Position numbers and translations under genes: made by a program
Source: Symbiodinium kawagutii
Lineage: Eukaryota; Sar; Dinophyceae; Suessiales; Symbiodiniaceae
Assembly (NCBI GenBank): GCA_009767595.1
Contig: VSDK01016260.1
Span: 626,994-690,993 of the forward strand
DNA: 64,000 bases
Reading direction: 5' to 3'
Notes under the pieces: generated by a model
The model's input: only the letters and a program-made list of their open reading frames with translations
Told to the model about the DNA's origin: nothing
Databases searched by the model: none
Shown here: positions 9,247 to 19,133 of the stretch, piece by piece
Layout of the letters: each line of letters begins with the position of its first letter
Numbering within the stretch: position 1 is the first letter of the stretch

Positions 9247-9430
9247 TCACAACAGAAATCCATCAAGACCCTGGCATACCAAACCGAGTCCCCCCATACT
9301 CAAGCAGTTACATGTCTTGAAAACCGCGACCAGGAAAGGTCGAACAATTGCATCGCCAACCGAGTCCGAGAACGTATAGTCCGCTTTATCTTCTCTGGTC
9401 TTCTCACAAAGAGTTCCATGTAACTCTAAA
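9247..9430 (-). CDS. Possible exon next to family-A copy A3
   Basis: Open frame beginning directly after CCACCAACCAG, the element end, with LELHGTLCEKTREDKADYTF and a hydrophobic continuation ending in a TGA. Candidate GT donors lie inside it. The flush junction with the element end is the main support. Confidence 0.3.
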
Positions 9431-9505
9431 CTGGTTGGTGGTTTCAACCCCTTTTCCCTTTTCCCTCCGCCTGAGACTCCACTGGCTGGTGAATGCAACC
9501 AGCGA
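9431..9505 (-). mobile_element. Family-A element, partial (copy A3)
   Basis: Only the end CTGGTTGGTGGTTTCAACCCC is clear; the rest diverges. It lies just outside the 3' end of the LINE-like unit. Confidence 0.4.
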
Positions 9506-9517
9506 CAGACAGGTGGA

Positions 9518-12500
9518 TCAGGGAATGTCAGTAAGAATGAAGCTATCCACGTCCCCAAAATAAGTTTTCACCGCTCTGATGGAACCACCCCGAGAATGAG
9601 TCATTCCCTGCTCCACCTTCAAAAGCGTCGCCATCTCCATTGGCAACCGGACACACCGGCACCAATTGGCAAAAAGATTCCCATCCGGTTTGCAATTAGC
9701 CGAATGGTATTCCATTTGATAAAATTGTGAAATCGCCTTCAACAACGAAGAAAACCATCTGCTACACTTGATGAAAGGTTGACCATCGAAGGAGTTCAAA
9801 TCCTCCACTACCTCCCAGCGTTTGTCCCGTTCACGGAAACCGTAGCTTTTCATCGTCATCTGCCAGTGAGCAAGCAAATGATAACTGGTGACCCACAAGG
9901 GCCGAGCGTGCTCTGCCTGCACAAGGGCCTGCAACCATTGCATGAATGAATCTGTCGATGTCCCCAAGCCTGGAAACTCTGGGCAAGGCAAAGTGACAAA
10001 CGGTTGAAACGAAACATCCACTGGACCCTCCTCAGGGGCCCCCACCGGTTCCTCAGCAGCTGGCAGTGAAATGATCGGATCCAAAATCGCTTGTTCACCG
10101 ACCCCAACAATCAACTGATGCATGAAATCCCGTCTTCGAGCAGCCGTCTCGAGTGCACTCTGCGCTCGATGACAACCCTGTACTACTCCAGTAGGCAGTG
10201 TGAGCAACGCACCAGAGGCAGCCAAGTCAGCAGCCTGATTGCCTCTCAATGCCCACCGTTCGACCAAAGGTGTGTCCGGGAGAATCTCCGCATGTGACTG
10301 AACTTTAACTACTCCACAAAACAAATCTCTGGAAATCGCCAACAACGTGACTCGCAGCAGCTGATTCCACAAGTCGTGATTTTTCTGGCGAGCAGTCTTG
10401 TGTTTCGCCAGGCCTGCCCGACATTTGTCCAAAAAATGATAAACTGTCTCATTGTCAAGCCATACAGTGAACGGCAAAGAAACATCCAAGGCATAGGTGA
10501 TTGCGGAAATAGCTGCAGTGATCTCGCCTCTCAATGCCGTGTGCAACCCACCGACTACCCCACCTGCAGAGAGAAGGGGAAATGTGTCATCCTCAAGGTT
10601 AGCTACACAAACAGCCCAAGTAGCAAGGCGAGCTGCAGGATTCTTGGGATGCAAACATGCTCCATCAGTGAAGAAATGCAAGGTATCGAATCTCCCTGGA
10701 TTTTGCCAGTCCAAAGTGGTATCTGGAATGGTCCACAGCAATTCGCGAAAGTGTTTCACTTCGACCGTTTCCAGGATCCACCCATGCACTGAGAAACACG
10801 CTGGTTGGCTTCGCAAGTCCTGCTGGGCATTCCAAGGAATAGCATTACGAATGGACTGAAACCTAGGGCACTCCCAAAGTCGGTGGTACTTGCTATCTGG
10901 ATGCCCGCAGTAGGAACAACACTTTGTGGAAACCTTGCCAGAATGGATCAATGCATCATTGGTGTAAAAGGTGCCATTCATCCCAGTCCGAAGAATACCT
11001 TTTCTCTCAACAGACCAAGAATTATATTTTGCGAACGTGACGGTCCTATCAACATCTGCAAGTCCTTCGAATCCTGCTCTGGTTTGCATGAAACCTCCAG
11101 TGTGTGCAGCCCACGCATGCGTTAATCGCAAAAAGACCCATTGGACAGCTTCTTCCACAAGAGACCATCGCAGGTGTTCATGGTCAACCACATATCCATC
11201 TCCAACCCATCGCCACCCAAGCATGTGAAGATGTTGCAACACTGCGGCGCCAGGACCCTGAGGCGAATGCTTGGGGGGACCCAGAGCAAGGTGGTCCAGG
11301 ACAAGGAAGGCATATTCACTACGATGATGCACTCTGAAGTCTGAAATGGTCTCCCACAAAATGTAAAAGCCAGGATCAGCCTTCGGAAATGGGCTGATGC
11401 CAAATTGCAAAGCACTGTTAGCACCTCGCTTATCCCAACCCAATGCTCCCATGGCTGCGGATCGCAGTTTCTTAACATGAGCTATCCCGATGCGCAAGCT
11501 GGAGATGCCGTGAAAACACCTGGGCCAGGCAACACTTGAAAGGACCTGCAGTTTATGCTTATCCGGTGACATAGAACGAGCCAACCATGTCCAGAGATCG
11601 CCACTGGCCTTGATTCGACTGGTGATGGTATGAATGGTGGCTCTCTTGCAAAACACGACATGGCCTCCCAAGTCCTTGACATCATACCGAACATCCTCCA
11701 TGGCTCGACGAAAGAGTTGTCTACCGTTGGGATCCAGGGACCAGCAGTGCGTCTTCCCCGCGTCCAGGGTAAGATGAACATCCTCTGCGAAGGTAGTCAT
11801 GGCAGTCTTGGCTTGAATGATTTGTTCTGGCTGTGAGCTTACTACTTCCCAGTTATCGACGTACGATATGATCCGGCACGGGGTCACCTGGGATTGCAGC
11901 ATACCATGCATCGCTTGGTTCAACAAGAACATGGCGACGACCGATAACGGGTCGCCCTCCGGGTAACCGCAGCTGGCGAGGCAAGCCTGTGAACAGGCTC
12001 CTTCCACAATGAAGAATCGCTCAATTCGAGCAATGGCTCGGTGCCAACCAGAAATCAGCTGAGGATGAAGGCCAAAATGGTGAGCACAAGCAATGATTAC
12101 CTGTCTGGGAAGGCAATTAAAAGCTTTCTTCACATCTGTGATCAAGCCAGACATGCTGAAGCCAAAATGATGGCAGTATTCAAGCTCTTCGGACAGGGCC
12201 CACCAGATGTGTTTGGTAGAGCGATGGGGGCGGTTACCAACAATATGTTCATCAGCAAAGGAATCCAACCATCGAAGGGCCTGTTTGGCTCGAATGCTTG
12301 CATACACCCGATACACCGCACTCAACACCGTGATCGGACGGTAATCTTGGGGACCACAGGCTTGGGAATGCTTCTCCAATGAACTGACATGACCTTGGAG
12401 TAGGACAACTGGCCACTCACAATGTCCAAGCTCACACAAGTTGATCAGTGCAACAAGGTGGTCCACCAAAGGCCGAGGCATCTTCAGCAAGTCTTGACGG

Positions 12501-14446
12501 GACACCCCGTCCGGCCCCGTGGCTGTCTGAACTTTCTTGCGGGCTACTTCCGCCAACCATTCATCGGTGGAAATTGGCGCCAAAGGCATGACCCCTGGAG
12601 CGGACGCCACATCATTTCGAAGGCGATCAAAGAAAGGCTGCCACGTGGAGACTGGGGTAGTGTCATGCCGCATCCACATGGTCTCCCAAAACTTTGCAAA
12701 CGATCGAAACACGTCATGGACATCCCCAAGGAAAGTTTCTTGGCGCACTGAGTCACCTAGATCCAAGGAAGTGGGCTTGCTAAAGGTCAAAACAGCTCCA
12801 TCTTGACTCTGGAAATCCAGGGTTCCTGCAGGTCCAAACAGCGGCTGACTAGACCTCGGCCAGGGCTTGTCACAGGTAACTGTAAGCCCATCAGCACTTA
12901 TGTCCACAACAGTGCTAACACACTCTTCTGCAAGGGATTGGATTGGCATGGCACGTGGTTTGGACACATCTTTGAAGACCAAGTGGGGGTCTTCTCTCCT
13001 ACGTTCTTTGGCCTTGGCCGCTCTGACAGCTAGCAACAGCTTTTCGAGGCGGACAAACTCAGCTTGGAATGTGGTCAAAATGACCTTGGCGGTGGCAGGG
13101 GATGGCAAGGATGCAGGCAACGACCCTGGTGCTTCAGGGGGCTTATCCTCAAGGTCGATCCAAAATTTGAGAAAACCCCGTGGGAACCCAGCTGCACGGC
13201 GAATGGCAATCCACAGAGACTGCTGATGGCTTTGAACTTGGTTCACTGCTTTGGTGGAGCCTAGCACTCGCACAAAGGACTGCAACCGTCGCAGCTGACG
13301 GCACCATTGAACATGTTGCCAATTTTCCCCCATGTACTGGATTTGGAACTCACCGCTCCTGGACCGTTTCAAGGGAGGAACCACATTGACTTTGTCTTTG
13401 GGACCGACAGTCAAACAACGGCCCTTTTGTTGGCTAAGCACTTTACCTCCCACTTGCTTGACTGCATGACCTACCGCCTCTTCCATGGCTCCCATGATGG
13501 CTTGGATCTGCTCAGTGGGAGTACCAGTCTTCGGGGTATACGAGGAAGCATCAAGTCGAGACGCATCAACGTCCTCCCAAGGCAACGGGTAGGGCTTTCT
13601 CCATACTGGAGTTGGCTTTGGTGAAGGCATCGGAGCAAGGACAGCCCACAATGCAGCATGATCCGTGAAAATGGAATTGTCGGTGCAAACCTCAACGATA
13701 TGCGGCCAAAGCTCCCGACTAACCCAAATATAGTCGGTAACTGTCTTGTTCTGAAACGTTGGCATCACTGGTCTTCCCCAACGCTGCAGCGCAAGTTCTT
13801 GCACTTCAACGAATCCATGATCACGCCAAATTGCACTTTGGCGAAGGCCATCGATAGACTGATTGAAGTCTCCACAGATGATCCTGGGCCCTTGTGACTG
13901 AAACACGATCCTGTCCGTGAGCAATGCTAAGAGATGGTCAGTCTTAGCTTTGGTTGTCTTACAGCCTGGATCTTGGGCAAAGCCATATCCAACTCCCATC
14001 TTGATCCACCAATTATTGATGAACGAAGCACCAACTTGGATACGGGCAGACTGCCAGTCATGGTCATCCCAGGACGTAGTCAACGGCCTGAGGGGGAAGT
14101 GAGAGCACAAACCAACACCAACTGCTTTGCCACCCAACGAATGTCTGGCACTAGAAAGGTGGGGAGCTGGGGCTCCTGGGACAAACTTGGTGTTCGGAGC
14201 TTGATGCTTCAAGTGCTCTTGGAACTGTTCACAACCCTTTCGAGTGAGGTGGGTCTCAGTCAGGCCCCACCTTCCTTCGGCCAAGAGGCCGACCTGAGCT
14301 GCCTTGTGCTGCAGCCCGCATGTGTTGGCTGTCCCTATCACTGGCCCGGGGTGGCTCGCCTCTCCGATTCTGCATGCACTAATCATTAACAAAACTTTGA
14401 GAATCCATGGAAAGCCAAAACTCACTCTGCCCCGTCGATTGTTCAC
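9518..14446 (-). CDS. LINE-like protein: AP endonuclease, reverse transcriptase, CCHC finger, RNase H
   Basis: 1,642 residues. N-terminal hydrophobic stretch (FPWILKVLLMISAC) then GEASHPGP at 28-35. Endonuclease/exonuclease/phosphatase-type motifs follow: TETHL with Glu64, GDFN at 192-195, TDY with Asp238, TDH at 261-263. Reverse transcriptase spans about 690-960: Asp771 in ITDVKKAFN, GYPEGDPLS from 827, and SYVDN at 861-865, where YADD or YVDD is usual. A CX2CX7HX4C finger lies at 1177-1193. RNase H has Asp1261, Glu1308, Asp1331, His1385 and Asp1407. The element would nick target DNA and copy its RNA there. The frame is intact over 4.9 kb, suggesting recent activity; the Asn865 substitution is shared, to my recollection, by related dinoflagellate elements. 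Confidence 0.9.
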   Translation of the reverse strand: MNNRRGRVSFGFPWILKVLLMISACRIGEASHPGPVIGTANTCGLQHKAAQVGLLAEGRWGLTETHLTRKGCEQFQEHLKHQAPNTKFVPGAPAPHLSSARHSLGGKAVGVGLCSHFPLRPLTTSWDDHDWQSARIQVGASFINNWWIKMGVGYGFAQDPGCKTTKAKTDHLLALLTDRIVFQSQGPRIICGDFNQSIDGLRQSAIWRDHGFVEVQELALQRWGRPVMPTFQNKTVTDYIWVSRELWPHIVEVCTDNSIFTDHAALWAVLAPMPSPKPTPVWRKPYPLPWEDVDASRLDASSYTPKTGTPTEQIQAIMGAMEEAVGHAVKQVGGKVLSQQKGRCLTVGPKDKVNVVPPLKRSRSGEFQIQYMGENWQHVQWCRQLRRLQSFVRVLGSTKAVNQVQSHQQSLWIAIRRAAGFPRGFLKFWIDLEDKPPEAPGSLPASLPSPATAKVILTTFQAEFVRLEKLLLAVRAAKAKERRREDPHLVFKDVSKPRAMPIQSLAEECVSTVVDISADGLTVTCDKPWPRSSQPLFGPAGTLDFQSQDGAVLTFSKPTSLDLGDSVRQETFLGDVHDVFRSFAKFWETMWMRHDTTPVSTWQPFFDRLRNDVASAPGVMPLAPISTDEWLAEVARKKVQTATGPDGVSRQDLLKMPRPLVDHLVALINLCELGHCEWPVVLLQGHVSSLEKHSQACGPQDYRPITVLSAVYRVYASIRAKQALRWLDSFADEHIVGNRPHRSTKHIWWALSEELEYCHHFGFSMSGLITDVKKAFNCLPRQVIIACAHHFGLHPQLISGWHRAIARIERFFIVEGACSQACLASCGYPEGDPLSVVAMFLLNQAMHGMLQSQVTPCRIISYVDNWEVVSSQPEQIIQAKTAMTTFAEDVHLTLDAGKTHCWSLDPNGRQLFRRAMEDVRYDVKDLGGHVVFCKRATIHTITSRIKASGDLWTWLARSMSPDKHKLQVLSSVAWPRCFHGISSLRIGIAHVKKLRSAAMGALGWDKRGANSALQFGISPFPKADPGFYILWETISDFRVHHRSEYAFLVLDHLALGPPKHSPQGPGAAVLQHLHMLGWRWVGDGYVVDHEHLRWSLVEEAVQWVFLRLTHAWAAHTGGFMQTRAGFEGLADVDRTVTFAKYNSWSVERKGILRTGMNGTFYTNDALIHSGKVSTKCCSYCGHPDSKYHRLWECPRFQSIRNAIPWNAQQDLRSQPACFSVHGWILETVEVKHFRELLWTIPDTTLDWQNPGRFDTLHFFTDGACLHPKNPAARLATWAVCVANLEDDTFPLLSAGGVVGGLHTALRGEITAAISAITYALDVSLPFTVWLDNETVYHFLDKCRAGLAKHKTARQKNHDLWNQLLRVTLLAISRDLFCGVVKVQSHAEILPDTPLVERWALRGNQAADLAASGALLTLPTGVVQGCHRAQSALETAARRRDFMHQLIVGVGEQAILDPIISLPAAEEPVGAPEEGPVDVSFQPFVTLPCPEFPGLGTSTDSFMQWLQALVQAEHARPLWVTSYHLLAHWQMTMKSYGFRERDKRWEVVEDLNSFDGQPFIKCSRWFSSLLKAISQFYQMEYHSANCKPDGNLFANWCRCVRLPMEMATLLKVEQGMTHSRGGSIRAVKTYFGDVDSFILTDIP
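14342..14365 (-). other. 2A-like motif GEASHPGP in the LINE ORF leader
   Basis: Codons 28-35. The 2A ribosome-skipping consensus is D-V/I-E-x-N-P-G-P. Here the spacing and PGP match, but His replaces the critical Asn. It follows a hydrophobic segment, resembling the signal-like 2A leaders known in some non-LTR elements. Activity is unproven. Confidence 0.35.
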
Positions 14447-14554
14447 ACAAGGTGCACGGCGGTGGGAACGAATTGGCTCACTGGATGATACAAAATTGTT
14501 GGACCCCTCATTGGGCAGCTTCAGCCTATCATCACGACAGGCCCGCTGTCCCCG

Positions 14555-14830
14555 TCACTCATGACGCGGCTTCATGGCAAGGAGGCGTTCAATTTGCTCC
14601 AGCTGGTCCTTCATTCGTTGATCCAAGTGGGCTTGATACGAACTAGCATGGGAATCCATCTGATTAGACAGGTGTTTGACTGTCTGCTCCATGGTGGCAT
14701 TGTGCTTTGCCTGTGCCTGATGGTGTCCTTGCACAGTGCGTTCCAGTTGGTGGAGTCGGCCTTCAAGTTCTCCCATACGAGCCTGCTCTGCCTCAGCCTT
14801 GGTTTCGATTGGATGCGTGGCTCGTCCAAC
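14555..14830 (-). CDS. Frame-shifted coiled-coil C-terminus of the middle ORF
   Basis: In the -1 frame relative to the ORF at 14611-16074, the same DNA reads IETKAEAEQARMGELEGRLH then QLERTVQGHHQAQAKHNATM and further heptads, ending RLLAMKPRHE and stop. This is far more protein-like than the Ser/Arg-rich tail in the annotated frame. It probably is the original C-terminus, reached by a one-base indel or a -1 frameshift near 14,815-14,845. It is in the same frame as the LINE ORF 108 bp downstream. Confidence 0.55.
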   Translation of the reverse strand, partial: VGRATHPIETKAEAEQARMGELEGRLHQLERTVQGHHQAQAKHNATMEQTVKHLSNQMDSHASSYQAHLDQRMKDQLEQIERLLAMKPRHE

Positions 14831-16074
14831 ATGCTTACATCACCAGAGTCCGCCTTGGGAGGTTGGATGGTCGCCAAGACTTTCCGTTCAACCTGATGCA
14901 CAATGTCATCAACATTCACAGTGGGAGCCGGCCTCTTGGCTGCTGCAGCACCTGCCCACGGGTCCTGAGTCTGCATGAAGTCCTCTTGAGGCGGTTTCGC
15001 TTTGGGAGCCAATGCAGCCAGTGTCCGCTCCGAGGCCTGGACGCCTCCTTTGGAAGAGGCTTCACCTTTCGATTTCTTGGGAATCTCACTCAGCAAAATG
15101 TCGGCATGGTCCATCTGGTAGACATCATACGGAGGCTTCCCAACACTTTGAATCGTCCATAAAATGCCAAGACCATCACTTGAACGAGATTTGGGCTGGC
15201 ACGGTTTGGCACACCATCCCCACCCTTGGAAAAGCTTCGTGAGCGACTGTCTGGTGGCACCGTAGGGGAAAGGTCCCCCAACGAACTGCATCGAGTCTGC
15301 ACTCGTAAGGAATGGAGTGCTTGGCTTCAGGACGTGATGCACTGCTTCAGCTTCATGGGCTTTGACTCTCAAGCCAAACCGCTGGTTGGACCTGACCAAA
15401 CATGACCACTGTTTGATACTCTGCCCCTGAACTGCTGCATCCTGACGTGATGTCCGATTCAACCAGATCACCCTATAGTCACTGCTGTGGCCTCTTCCAT
15501 CGTTAGCTCGGGGTTCGTAGTAGATTCCTGAGTGCCCCGATCTGCCCATGATGACCAATCCATCAACTCCAGTGACTCGGACCGAGACTGCAAACACCTC
15601 GGCCTGGTCTGGACGCACCTTTTCCATGCGAACATTCAACCATTGACGGTCCCACACATCGATGATGCAGCTTTGTCCGTCCTGGGTGGGCTGGAGCTCT
15701 GGCATCTGGTCCAGCACATATCTCACAGGCTTATCGCAAAGCTGCGACCAGGTGGAAGGCATCTCATCACGGAAAGCAACACACTTCAGCACTTGATTCA
15801 GCACAACATCGACTTTCGGTGCTTGGGGAGCCGTGTTGCGACTCACAGTGACCTCACCAAGTTGGACAATGTAAGCCGTAAGGAGCATGGGCTCGTCGGT
15901 GCGGGTACATCGAGCAGGGAACCTGATTTCAGTGCCTACACCATGAAGCAACTCTTGTGAACCACCAAGGACCAAAAGAGCTAATCCACATGTGGAAACT
16001 TTGTTGGTGCGCTTCAGATATGGCACCGCCTCAAAAGCATCGACCACAACAACACCACGAGCTTCAGGACCCAC
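14611..16074 (-). CDS. Middle ORF of the LINE-like unit, unknown function
   Basis: 487 residues from a GTG; the frame is open upstream to about 16,118, overlapping the end of the methyltransferase ORF in the -1 frame and reading VDGLKQLDLSQVGPEARG into it. The body is a mixed alpha/beta sequence with no motif I recognise; around residues 355-410 it becomes A/K/P-rich (KAKPPQEDFMQTQDPWAGAA), then a region predicted to bind partners through the frame-shifted coiled coil. By position it could be the element's ORF1-type nucleic-acid-binding protein. That role is inferred from position only. Confidence 0.55.
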   Translation of the reverse strand: MGPEARGVVVVDAFEAVPYLKRTNKVSTCGLALLVLGGSQELLHGVGTEIRFPARCTRTDEPMLLTAYIVQLGEVTVSRNTAPQAPKVDVVLNQVLKCVAFRDEMPSTWSQLCDKPVRYVLDQMPELQPTQDGQSCIIDVWDRQWLNVRMEKVRPDQAEVFAVSVRVTGVDGLVIMGRSGHSGIYYEPRANDGRGHSSDYRVIWLNRTSRQDAAVQGQSIKQWSCLVRSNQRFGLRVKAHEAEAVHHVLKPSTPFLTSADSMQFVGGPFPYGATRQSLTKLFQGWGWCAKPCQPKSRSSDGLGILWTIQSVGKPPYDVYQMDHADILLSEIPKKSKGEASSKGGVQASERTLAALAPKAKPPQEDFMQTQDPWAGAAAAKRPAPTVNVDDIVHQVERKVLATIQPPKADSGDVSMLDEPRIQSKPRLRQSRLVWENLKADSTNWNALCKDTIRHRQSTMPPWSRQSNTCLIRWIPMLVRIKPTWINE

Positions 16075-16094
16075 TTGGGACAGGTCAAGTTGCT

Positions 16095-19000
16095 TCAGTC
16101 CATCAACAGATCAGCCAACTTCTCTTGGGGGTCAAAAGAACCACCTCCACCCAACTGCAAGGGCTGTGGGACCAGGGCATCCCACATGTCTGCACTTCGA
16201 AGGCTGCATTCGAACAGGCTCCTCCATCCGCATGCCACTTGGGCTGTGACACCTTGGACCTGCACAACCTCTTGATCAGTAGCTTGAAGCATCCATCCCA
16301 ACCATGCAATGGCTTGGAACCCACAGTCGTGATCAAACTTGCGGGGCAACATGGCAGTGACAATCTGGCAGTTGGAGCTAATCTGGTGGAAGACAGGTTG
16401 AATCCACTTGAGTGCTTCTGGTGTGGTGTGAACGCACAAACCAACCGCTTGTCTCTGTAGCAACACCGGATGCCAATGATGATCAATCAAAAAACCGGAA
16501 GCCACCTTGGTATGTTCTCCTGCAAATTGGCAGAAATCCGAGGCCCAAGAATGAACAAAGAGACTCAGTTCATCCTCAATCATGGCGGCTGGCACTGCAC
16601 ACGACTGGAACACATGCCCCAACCCCCCAGCTTGGAGGGTGCTCAGGTAGAAATCAAACTCATCTTCAGCGACCCACCCTCGTTGCAGCATCAGAGCCTG
16701 TCCACGGGTAACCAAACTTTCATGGCCACCAAGGAGCGGTGGCGTCCCAGTGTCCATGGCATCATAGTCACACATCTCTTGCAAAATGATCTGTTGAAAT
16801 GGGACTGTGGTCTGGCCTGCAGGAATGACTTGTCCTACCATGTCCGATGCACGAATGGGTTGTTCCATGACCGACATTTGGGCTTCGGCAACTGTGAGAC
16901 TACCAACAAGGCATGTCGAAGCAACTCTCACATAACGAGGTACCAAATCGTCATGTTTGACAAGGATGACCCAATGGGAATCCGGCACCTCAAGGCCCAC
17001 TTGCTCAGGCTCATCATAGGCAGCGATACAATCAGCCAGCTCTTGAGTCAAGTCGTCATCACCTTCCTCAGTGGGTGAGCTCACCTGAAGAACTTCATTC
17101 ACTTCGACTTCAGGGGGTGGTGGTCTGGCCCCTTCAGTGCTCACAAAAGCAGGGATGCCTCCATGCACAGGATGTGGCTGAAACTCAGCCGGTGGCCTAT
17201 CCAGTGTGTTCGGCCTGGCATCGACGATGGGCTCATCATGAGGGGCATCAGTCAAGGGCAATGGCACCTCAACATGTGTGAGAACTGGCTCGGCGCTAGT
17301 CTCATCTCGTTCCTCTTCTGTGACGGTGTCAACCACCATGGCATCAGCACTCAACCCTGGTGTTGGTCTTGCATCAGGCAAGTCCTGATCACGAAGCAAA
17401 TCACTTGCGCCCGGATGGATCTGCTCCACATGTGCATGATGATCATGAGCGAATGAACTCCTAGATGCCTCTCTACCTGTCAGATGATGATGAGCGAATG
17501 AAGAGGTATCCATTGCATCCTGTACAGGGGGAGGGGTCCTATCATCGGGTTCTCGCGCCCCTGCCGCTGGCTGGTTCGTGTCATGGTCATGGGGACCACT
17601 GTTTGGGTTCTCACGTCCCACCCGTTGGCTGTTTGTCAGTTCTTGTCGGGGAGCAAAGGTGTGCACCTGCTGGGATTGGAAGCTCTGAGTCAAGAGCGCC
17701 CACACTTGCGATGCATAGTGCTGAAAGTTGGCATGACTTGCAACCACTGGTTGTGTTTGTGAAACCGCGACAAACAATTGGTTGAAAAGTCCTCCCAAGG
17801 CTACTTCCGGCAAAATTGGTGGTTCTCCCAGCATGTCCTGAAACGCTTGTGTGAAATGGGTCGCCATCCAAACTGACTGAATGGGACTTGCCATCTGACC
17901 CAACCCTGCCAATCCCAACCGCATGTCATTCCCAAAATCCCATACCGGTGGGACGCCACTGATGACCGCCAGTTCCCATGGGTGAATGTGACGTGTTTTG
18001 GGGAAAGTCCCTGAGGAGGTCTCCCACTCACCAGGCAGCATGAGCAAAGCTCCGAAGAGCCCTTTAGCTTCCAGACGTCTCTCTGACATAGGTCCTGCCC
18101 TGCACCTGCATGGACATCGATTCAACTGATTGCCCCATCCATGCAAGGCCGTCTTGACAACAGTGTTGGGGTAGATGAGGTTCTGCCCCAGCCCGCCGAA
18201 GTCAGCAAACTTTCTGGTCTCATAGGCATCCAACGCTAAGTTCCGCACTTGGTCCTCAGGCCACCAAGGAACAATCGGGATCAAGTCCTGAAATGTTGGC
18301 TGTTGCAGCAATTTGGGCATAGGGCGAAGAACCGGACAAGGGATGGCATGGGTAACAAGCAAACACCACCATCGATGCCTGCGAATTGGCATCAAATCAC
18401 TAAGCTGAGCTTCAGTTTGTGTCATGCGAAACCCTGTGAGGCTACAGAACTTTCGGAGCAAGTTCTGAACCATGGGATCTTGACCTGCTCCTGGCACGCA
18501 TTCCAAGAGCAAACTGTGGCAGCGAAGAAAGTATCCAGCCCTCAAAATATAGTCCAGAGCAGTGGCTCGTTGGTCATTAGTCCTTCCCAAGTCACCGAGC
18601 TGACTCCATGGTTGGCAGCTGAAGCCACCAGCCACCATGCATGAACCAGAGTGAATGCCATGAAGAGTAACCAACGTGTCATCACTACCCAGGTCTCCAC
18701 AGCAGAATGTTCGAACCCCCTGGTTGGTCTGGAAATCACACCATACCTGCTGTTTGTCGTTGCTTGCTCTGATAGTCATGCCCGATGCTTTGAGGCCAAA
18801 ACCTAAGCAACCCATGCCTGCACACACCTCCATGGCATCATAGAGGGCTGACTCGTCCGGAAGTTGATGTTCTAACACATGTCCATCATCGATTGACAGC
18901 CGAATCCCACCCTGAGTTTGCACAACTTCTGCCTGGAGAAAGCTGTAGGCATGAGCAGGAGGCAAAGGTCCCTGAATAACCAACATTCGTCCTTCAAGAC

Positions 19001-19133
19001 ATGACTTCACCAAGTGTTTCACACCCGTCTTGTCGTGAACCACCGCAGAGGCCAAGACATCCACCCTCTGACCCACACTGACATGGTTCCAGTGCGGTTC
19101 CAAACCCAGATTAGGCAACGACGCCATGGACAT
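16095..19133 (-). CDS. Retroelement-borne C5 cytosine DNA methyltransferase with OTU-like C-terminal motif
   Basis: 1,012 residues from ATG at 19133; the frame is open to about 19,170 and reads sensibly upstream, so the real start may be further out. C5-methyltransferase motifs in order: I (MEVCAGMGCLGFG, 101-113), IV (GGFSCQPWS, catalytic Cys173), VI (Glu211 in LLLECV), VIII (RRHRWW, 251-256), a Cys cluster at 340-344 in the target-recognition region, and IX-X (HPWELAVISGVPPVWDF, 384-400; GQMASPIQSVW, 412-422). Variation: SCQ instead of PCQ, ECV instead of ENV. Residues 450-900 are low-complexity and acidic. DHDCGFQAI at 934-942 matches the OTU cysteine-protease signature D-x-x-C-x-F-x-A-I. 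Methyltransferases captured by retrotransposons are known in dinoflagellates and charophytes. Confidence 0.85.
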   Translation of the reverse strand: MSMASLPNLGLEPHWNHVSVGQRVDVLASAVVHDKTGVKHLVKSCLEGRMLVIQGPLPPAHAYSFLQAEVVQTQGGIRLSIDDGHVLEHQLPDESALYDAMEVCAGMGCLGFGLKASGMTIRASNDKQQVWCDFQTNQGVRTFCCGDLGSDDTLVTLHGIHSGSCMVAGGFSCQPWSQLGDLGRTNDQRATALDYILRAGYFLRCHSLLLECVPGAGQDPMVQNLLRKFCSLTGFRMTQTEAQLSDLMPIRRHRWWCLLVTHAIPCPVLRPMPKLLQQPTFQDLIPIVPWWPEDQVRNLALDAYETRKFADFGGLGQNLIYPNTVVKTALHGWGNQLNRCPCRCRAGPMSERRLEAKGLFGALLMLPGEWETSSGTFPKTRHIHPWELAVISGVPPVWDFGNDMRLGLAGLGQMASPIQSVWMATHFTQAFQDMLGEPPILPEVALGGLFNQLFVAVSQTQPVVASHANFQHYASQVWALLTQSFQSQQVHTFAPRQELTNSQRVGRENPNSGPHDHDTNQPAAGAREPDDRTPPPVQDAMDTSSFAHHHLTGREASRSSFAHDHHAHVEQIHPGASDLLRDQDLPDARPTPGLSADAMVVDTVTEEERDETSAEPVLTHVEVPLPLTDAPHDEPIVDARPNTLDRPPAEFQPHPVHGGIPAFVSTEGARPPPPEVEVNEVLQVSSPTEEGDDDLTQELADCIAAYDEPEQVGLEVPDSHWVILVKHDDLVPRYVRVASTCLVGSLTVAEAQMSVMEQPIRASDMVGQVIPAGQTTVPFQQIILQEMCDYDAMDTGTPPLLGGHESLVTRGQALMLQRGWVAEDEFDFYLSTLQAGGLGHVFQSCAVPAAMIEDELSLFVHSWASDFCQFAGEHTKVASGFLIDHHWHPVLLQRQAVGLCVHTTPEALKWIQPVFHQISSNCQIVTAMLPRKFDHDCGFQAIAWLGWMLQATDQEVVQVQGVTAQVACGWRSLFECSLRSADMWDALVPQPLQLGGGGSFDPQEKLADLLMD

